DNA of 8,491 nt, taken from positions 1 to 8,491 of the forward strand of contig QIFF01000286.1 of assembly GCA_003230635.1 (NCBI GenBank), written 5' to 3'. Of the stretch, positions 4,301 to 8,491 are shown piece by piece. Within the stretch, counting starts at the first letter, position 1. Each line of letters begins with the position of its first letter. The translations under genes and the position numbers were made by a program. The stretch is from a bacterium (GTDB lineage Bacteria > SZUA-182). Below the pieces are notes generated by a model. That model was given only the letters and a program-made list of their open reading frames with translations, made no database searches and had not been told where the DNA came from.

Positions 4301-5980
4301 GTGGCAAGCAAGGGAAAGATTTCCAACATTAAGCGTTTGAGGCAAATAATCAATGCCTTTGTAAGACATGGCCTGGGGCATATGGTGAAGCTTGCCGGCT
4401 TGGATACCTACATCTCGGTGGGAAAGCGTTTGTTGTTGAGAAAAGGCGGCAAGGAGGAGGAGGTTAGCTATACCAATCCGCAGCGGATGGTGCTGGTTTT
4501 TGAGGAGCTTGGCCCCACTTTTATAAAACTTGGCCAGATTTTGAGCACCCGCAAGGATCAGCTCCCCAGGGAGTATATTGTTGAGTTTGAAAAGCTGCAA
4601 GACAGCACCGCCCCGGTGCCGTTTGAAAAAATGAATCTGGTTTTTGAGGCGGAATTCGGGAAAAGCGCGCTGGAGGTTTTTGATTATATAGATAAAAATC
4701 CCATGGCCTCAGCCTCTATTGGCCAGGTGCATGCAGCCCGGCTTAAGACGGGTGAGGAGGTTGTGGTTAAAATCAGAAACCCGGGCATTGAGCATGTCAT
4801 AGACGCAGATCTAAAAATCCTGCATTTCCTGGCTAATCAGATAGAAAAGGTAGTTCCCAAGGATGCGATGTTCAGCCCGCTGGGGATTGTGAAAGAGTTT
4901 GAGGCGGTAATCAAGAACGAGCTTGACTTCGCCATGGAGGGCAAGAATATAGAGCGTTTCCAACACAACTTTAAGAACCACCCTGAAGTGCACTTCCCCT
5001 CTGTGTACTGGGAGTGCTCCTCACTGCGGGTGTTGGTGATGGAAAGGATAGAGGGAATACCGATAGGCGATATAGAACGTTTGAGAGAAAAAGGACATGA
5101 CTTAAGGAAAATTGCCGACAACCTCTTCCAGCTTACCTTGAAGCAACTGTTTATTGATGCTTTCTTCCATGCCGATCCTCATCCCGGAAATTTTATAATC
5201 ATGGAAAACGGAGTAATCGGAATCATCGACTGCGGCATGGTGGGGTTTATGGAAGAGTCTTTTGTAAACGCCTTCATTGACTGCTTTGTGGGTATATTTT
5301 TGAAGGATTATGACCTGGTGGTAAGGGGATACATGGCGGTGGGAACCATTACCGAGGACATTGACATCCCGGCCTTTAAAAACGACATACGCAACTTCAC
5401 CGAGCACTACATGAACATTTCCCTTAATACGGTCAGCATCAGCACCATTCTTGATGACATCATAAAGGTTGCCGTGCGCAACAGGATGAAAATCCCCTCT
5501 ACCATGCTTTTTATCAGCAAAGCCCTGGTGACGGCCGAGGGGACTATAAAAAAGCTGGACCCGGGCTTTGACTATATGGGCCACAGCATCAACTTTGCCA
5601 AGACCCTGATTGTAAAGAAGAAGTTTGACCCGAATAAACTCCTCGCCGACGGTTTTGATTTTATTTCGGGAATGTCCACTCTGGCTCAGAACCTTCCCAA
5701 GCAGACCTCAAAAATCCTCTCAATGATAGAGGAGCGAAAAATCAGCGTCAACGTAAGTTTATCGGGATCAAAGCAGTTCTACAGGCGGCTCGACAGCGAC
5801 GCCAGCCGGATTTCCCTGGCGCTTATATCGGCTGGGCTGGGCGTGGCTTCTTCGCTTGTCATTCAGTCGGGCATCAGGCCCCTCTTCTTTGGCATCTCAA
5901 TGCTGGGTCTTTTTGGATATGTGATGGCCGTTGTGCTGGGGATATGGGTAGTTTACTTAGTCGTTAAAAAGGGTGAATAG
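4301..5980 (+). CDS. UbiB/AarF (ABC1) family atypical kinase with C-terminal membrane anchor
   Basis: The 559-residue product has the whole ABC1 set: FIKLGQILSTR with the KxGQ motif (76-79), the Ala/Ser-rich nucleotide loop ASASIGQVHAA (136-146), VVVKIRNP (Lys157), NELDF (206-210), the catalytic HADPHPGNF (290-298) and the metal-binding IDCGMVG (309-315). Two hydrophobic helices at about 503-524 and 528-554 anchor it in the membrane. UbiB/COQ8 relatives are ATPases or small-molecule kinases supporting quinone and isoprenoid lipid handling; the target in this anaerobe is unknown. The start is GTG at 4301, preceded at 7 nt by AGGAGG (4288-4293); the GTG at 4274, nine codons upstream, would place that ribosome site inside the gene. 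Its stop lies 2 bp from the convergent moaA stop. Confidence 0.9.
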   Translation: MASKGKISNIKRLRQIINAFVRHGLGHMVKLAGLDTYISVGKRLLLRKGGKEEEVSYTNPQRMVLVFEELGPTFIKLGQILSTRKDQLPREYIVEFEKLQDSTAPVPFEKMNLVFEAEFGKSALEVFDYIDKNPMASASIGQVHAARLKTGEEVVVKIRNPGIEHVIDADLKILHFLANQIEKVVPKDAMFSPLGIVKEFEAVIKNELDFAMEGKNIERFQHNFKNHPEVHFPSVYWECSSLRVLVMERIEGIPIGDIERLREKGHDLRKIADNLFQLTLKQLFIDAFFHADPHPGNFIIMENGVIGIIDCGMVGFMEESFVNAFIDCFVGIFLKDYDLVVRGYMAVGTITEDIDIPAFKNDIRNFTEHYMNISLNTVSISTILDDIIKVAVRNRMKIPSTMLFISKALVTAEGTIKKLDPGFDYMGHSINFAKTLIVKKKFDPNKLLADGFDFISGMSTLAQNLPKQTSKILSMIEERKISVNVSLSGSKQFYRRLDSDASRISLALISAGLGVASSLVIQSGIRPLFFGISMLGLFGYVMAVVLGIWVVYLVVKKGE

Positions 5981-5982
5981 CC

Positions 5983-6954
5983 CTAGCCCCCTATTTTAAA
6001 CATGGGGTTTGATAAAAGGAGGGGGGAAACGGACAGCGGCATTTGGGCTGGCTTCCGGGATACCGCCAGTTGGAGGAGAGAGAGCAACTCCTCATTACCG
6101 GCCCCCCGCCGCAGAAGGGGTTTCACCTCCAGGCATTCGGGGGAAAAGAGGCAGGGATAAAGCTGCCCCGCTGCGGTCAGGCGCAGGCGGTTGCAGGTCT
6201 TGCACAAACATTCCTCAGCCTTTCCAATGAAACCCAGGCTGCCTTTAGCTCCGGCGAAACTGTACAGGCGGGCGGCGGTGCTGGGGGGGCTAGAAAACGC
6301 CTGAAGTTGGTACTGGTGGTTAATCCTCTGCCAGACCTCGCTTATGGGCAGGTAAGCCTGGGGATAAAGCGGGCTGCCGGGGCGCAGCTCAATAAAGCGC
6401 ACCTGCCAGGGATGCCTTTCCGCTAAAGATACAAAATCCAGCAGTTCGTCTTCATTTATTCCAGCCAAGACCACCACATTCAATTTCAAGGGTTCAAGCC
6501 CGGCCGCCTGAGCCGCCTCCAGCCCCTGCCAGACCTTGTTCAGTTCTCCCCCCAGGGTGATTCGCCGATAACGCCCGGGTTTTAGTGAGTCCAGGCTGAC
6601 ATTTACCCGCTGTAAGCCAGCCCGTTTCAAGGGTAGCGCCAGGTCAGGCAAAAACAAACCATTGGTGGTAAGGCTCAAGTCCTCCAGGCCCTCAATTGCC
6701 GCCAGCTCTACTACAAATTCAGCCAGGTTACGCCGCAGCAAGGGCTCCCCCCCGCTGATACGCACCTTCCTAATCCCGGCGGTCACCGCCACCCGCACCA
6801 GCCGTACTATTTCCTCATACTTGAGGATTTCCTCCCGCGGCAGCCAGCGCACCCCGCTCGCAGGCATGCAGTAAATACAGCGCAGGTTGCAGCGGTCGGT
6901 AATGGAAACCCGCAGGTAGTCAATTTGGCGGTTGTATGGGTCAATTAAAGGCAT
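5983..6954 (-). CDS. moaA: GTP 3',8-cyclase MoaA (radical SAM, molybdenum cofactor step 1)
   Basis: The 323-residue protein begins MPLIDPYNRQIDYLRVSITD and carries the radical-SAM cluster CNLRCIYC (Cys22, 26, 29), SGGEP (67-71), the second [4Fe-4S] site CKTCNRLRLTAAGQLYPC (Cys251, 254, 268) and the essential C-terminal Gly-Gly (IGG). It converts GTP to 3',8-cyclo-GTP, the first step to molybdopterin, serving molybdenum or tungsten enzymes such as formate dehydrogenase. Start at 6954 is chosen from family length; the frame is open 64 codons further upstream but that stretch only translates the REP pair and the fhs terminator. No recognisable ribosome site or promoter precedes 6954. No other moa, moe or mog gene is in the window. 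Confidence 0.92.
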   Translation of the reverse strand: MPLIDPYNRQIDYLRVSITDRCNLRCIYCMPASGVRWLPREEILKYEEIVRLVRVAVTAGIRKVRISGGEPLLRRNLAEFVVELAAIEGLEDLSLTTNGLFLPDLALPLKRAGLQRVNVSLDSLKPGRYRRITLGGELNKVWQGLEAAQAAGLEPLKLNVVVLAGINEDELLDFVSLAERHPWQVRFIELRPGSPLYPQAYLPISEVWQRINHQYQLQAFSSPPSTAARLYSFAGAKGSLGFIGKAEECLCKTCNRLRLTAAGQLYPCLFSPECLEVKPLLRRGAGNEELLSLLQLAVSRKPAQMPLSVSPLLLSNPMFKIGG

Positions 6955-6988
6955 TATTCGATATAGAATGATGCAATGTGAACAGTCT

Positions 6989-7040
6989 GGAGTAGAGCCT
7001 TTAGGCTCGTGTCCTTTCACGGGGCTAAAGCCCCTACTCC
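6989..7040. repeat. Inverted REP pair (BIME-like), GTAG...GGGCTTTAGCCC family
   Basis: Two short palindromes face each other. On the plus strand GTAG is followed by a hairpin GAGCC-TTTA-GGCTC (6995-7008). On the minus strand GTAG is followed by GGGGC-TTTA-GCCCC (7034-7021). The stems differ by compensated changes while the loop TTTA and the GTAG are identical. The outer GGAGTA (6989-6994) and TACTCC (7035-7040) also pair, so the whole can form a cruciform; the linker has GTG...CAC. A GTAG at the 5' foot of the hairpin is the tetranucleotide recognised by REP-associated tyrosine transposases (RAYT/TnpA-REP) in enterobacteria. It sits 34 bp upstream of moaA. Confidence 0.7.
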
Positions 7041-7051
7041 TGCTGCAAACA

Positions 7052-7083
7052 AAAAGCCCGGCCGGAAAACCAGCCGGGCTTTT
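7052..7083 (-). terminator. Rho-independent terminator of fhs
   Basis: AAAAGCCCGGC (7052-7062) and GCCGGGCTTTT (7073-7083) form an 11-bp perfect stem with a 10-nt loop region. On the minus strand the stem is followed by a T-rich run (TTTTTGTTT), the expected layout for ending fhs transcripts about 105 nt past the fhs stop. The flanking A and T runs mean it could also work on the plus strand, but no plus-strand gene needs it there. Confidence 0.88.
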
Positions 7084-7098
7084 ATCAATGGACATGTT

Positions 7099-7174
7099 TG
7101 TAGTTGCCCAATTCATTGGGCAGCCGTTGGTCAGTAAACCAGACAACCATTGCCTGATAAATCAGGCAACTACA
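7099..7174. repeat. Second inverted REP pair (BIME-like), TGTAGTTGCC family
   Basis: TGTAGTTGCC (7099-7108) and GGCAACTACA (7165-7174) are perfect 10-bp inverted ends. Inside each end is a hairpin: TGCCCAAT/ATTGGGCA (7105-7122) and TTGCCTGAT/ATCAGGCAA (7150-7169). Read outward-in on each strand, both units are GTAGTTGCC plus a stem whose inner pairs (CAAT/ATTG versus TGAT/ATCA) differ with pairing kept. The linker holds TGGT-CAGTAA-ACCA. It lies in the 3' untranslated region of fhs, between the stop codon and the terminator, and is a different sequence family from the pair at 6989-7040, although it has the same GTAG foot and architecture. Confidence 0.72.
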
Positions 7175-7187
7175 TATCCCTGGGGCA

Positions 7188-8491
7188 TTAAAACAATCCC
7201 TTAACCTTGCCGGTTTCCACATCCACGTCCACCCGGCGGTAGGCGGGATCCGAACAGGTTCCCGGCATGAGTTTGACATTCCCTGCGATGGGCACCACAA
7301 ACCCTGCCCCTTTGTAAGCCAAAATATCCCGAATCTGGAGTCTCCAACCCTTGGGAGCGCCCTTTAGATTGGGATTATCTGTAAGGGAGAGGTGGGTTTT
7401 AACCATGCAGGTTCCCAGTTTAGCGATTTCGGGGTCGGCCTCCATGGCCTTGGCTTTTGCTAAAGCGTCCGCACTATAATCTACGCCTTCTGCACCGTAA
7501 ACTTCCCTGGCAATCAAGTCGATCCGCTCTCTCAAGGGGGTGCTCAGTTCATAGAGGAATTTAAAGTCATTGGGTTCGTTGCAGGCGTCAACCACTGCAT
7601 CGGCCAGATCTAAAGCCCCCTCGCCTCCCTTTTCCCAATGGCGGGATAAGGCAACCCGAGCTCCGGCCGCTTCCCCAATTTTACGAACCGCCTCGATTTC
7701 GGCGTCAGTGTCGGTGTAGAATGCATTGATACAAACTACCGGGTTGATGCCGGCTTTCTTGACCACACCAATGAGGTGCTTCAAATTACTCTCAGCACCT
7801 TTTTCCACCCACGCGACATTTTCTTCTTGATAACAGGGGTCCAGGGGATGGCCGGGCACCGGAAGCGGCGCCCCGCCATGACATTTAAGGGCGCGGATTG
7901 TAGCTACCAACACTGCAGCGTTGGGGTGCTGCCCGGAAAAGCGGCACTTCAGATTCCAGAATTTCTCAAATCCTATATCCGCACCAAAGCCGGATTCGGT
8001 TACATGATAATCCCCCAGCTTCAACCCAATCCTGTCAGCGATGATTGAGGACTGGCCAATAGCGATATTGGCAAAAGGCCCGGCATGCACAAAGACCGGC
8101 TGCCCCTCAAGGGTTTGCATCAAATTCGGGTTGATGGCCTCCACCATCCAGGCGGTCATGGCGCCGTCCACCTCCAGGTCGGCGGTGGTTACCGGGTTGC
8201 CGGACTTATCATAAGCCAGAACAATTTTCCCCATCCGCTCGCGCATGTCCTTTAAATCCTTGGCCACCGATAAAATTGCCATGATTTCCGAAGAGACGGC
8301 GATGGCAAAACCGGATTCCATCATGAAGCCGTCCATCTTGCCGCCGATTCCAATCACAATGTTCCGAAGCGCCTGGGCGCAAAAATCCAGTATCCACTTA
8401 AATTCCACCCGGTTGGGATTGATATCCAAGCGCTTGAGTTTTTTCTTGGCCAATACAGCATCGTTATAATTTAATTCGTGCTGCATTCTGG
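7188..8491 (-). CDS. fhs: Formate-tetrahydrofolate ligase, C-terminal part (5' end beyond window)
   Basis: The minus strand encodes 433 residues of FTHFS, open to the right edge; roughly the first 125 residues, including the ATP-binding loop, lie outside. Recognisable blocks include [94 protein letters not shown] and the end [15 protein letters not shown]...KGLF. The enzyme joins formate to tetrahydrofolate using ATP to give 10-formyl-THF, a step of the methyl branch of the Wood-Ljungdahl pathway and of one-carbon supply to purines. A methionine at 8486 is internal to the family alignment, not the start. The segment [21 protein letters not shown] differs from the Moorella type, but the overall frame is intact. 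A strong terminator follows. Confidence 0.94.
   Translation of the reverse strand, partial: RMQHELNYNDAVLAKKKLKRLDINPNRVEFKWILDFCAQALRNIVIGIGGKMDGFMMESGFAIAVSSEIMAILSVAKDLKDMRERMGKIVLAYDKSGNPVTTADLEVDGAMTAWMVEAINPNLMQTLEGQPVFVHAGPFANIAIGQSSIIADRIGLKLGDYHVTESGFGADIGFEKFWNLKCRFSGQHPNAAVLVATIRALKCHGGAPLPVPGHPLDPCYQEENVAWVEKGAESNLKHLIGVVKKAGINPVVCINAFYTDTDAEIEAVRKIGEAAGARVALSRHWEKGGEGALDLADAVVDACNEPNDFKFLYELSTPLRERIDLIAREVYGAEGVDYSADALAKAKAMEADPEIAKLGTCMVKTHLSLTDNPNLKGAPKGWRLQIRDILAYKGAGFVVPIAGNVKLMPGTCSDPAYRRVDVDVETGKVKGLF

Noticed and set aside
6955..7146. 64-codon N-terminal extension of the moaA frame to an ATG at 7146
   Set aside because: The extension translates the REP pairs and the fhs terminator, has no MoaA similarity, and family members start at MPLID-like sequence corresponding to 6954.
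8484..8486. Methionine codon at 8486 as the start of fhs
   Set aside because: The frame stays open to the window edge and the protein lacks the first quarter of FTHFS including the nucleotide-binding loop, so the gene is cut by the window.

Overview
The window looks like chromosomal DNA of an anaerobic Gram-positive bacterium of the Clostridia (Desulfotomaculum/Pelotomaculum-like). The reasons are strong Shine-Dalgarno sites, consensus sigma-A promoter hexamers, frequent TTG/GTG starts, a formate-tetrahydrofolate ligase, a radical-SAM MoaA and an overall protein flavour typical of that group. This is inferred from protein resemblance and layout; no database search was possible.

Layout, left to right. 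(1) 1-181, minus: the N-terminal 60 codons of ffh (SRP54), behind a perfect TTGACA-N17-TATAAT promoter at 222-250. (2) 324-876, plus: yjbQ (UPF0047), with its own extended -10 promoter and a leader of three consecutive hairpins; the last hairpin lies between a good Shine-Dalgarno site and the ATG. (3) 880-1700: an AT-rich accessory patch with a three-helix membrane protein (probable DUF6338) whose end overlaps a previously unmarked 44-residue polyproline microprotein. (4) 1716-1824: a second copy of the hairpin architecture, followed by a Phd/YefM antitoxin with no toxin beside it. (5) 2152-4181: an AmgK-like sugar kinase (apparent CTG start) overlapping an NDP-sugar nucleotidyltransferase by 4 bp, a likely cell-wall sugar salvage or activation pair. 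(6) 4301-5980: a UbiB/AarF (ABC1) kinase with two C-terminal membrane helices. (7) 5983-6954, minus: moaA, convergent with the kinase with only 2 bp between stops. (8) 6989-7174: two different inverted REP pairs (BIME-like), each REP beginning with GTAG, on either side of the fhs terminator. (9) 7188-8491, minus: the C-terminal 434 codons of fhs, running off the right edge.

The housekeeping genes (ffh, moaA, fhs, ubiB-like) do not form one pathway; only the kinase/nucleotidyltransferase pair and the membrane-protein/polyproline pair look like functional units. The most unusual content is structural: covarying TTTCGG...CCGAAA hairpin arrays in front of two unrelated genes, the hairpin-bridged ribosome site of yjbQ, the polyproline microprotein, and the two REP families packed into about 190 bp.
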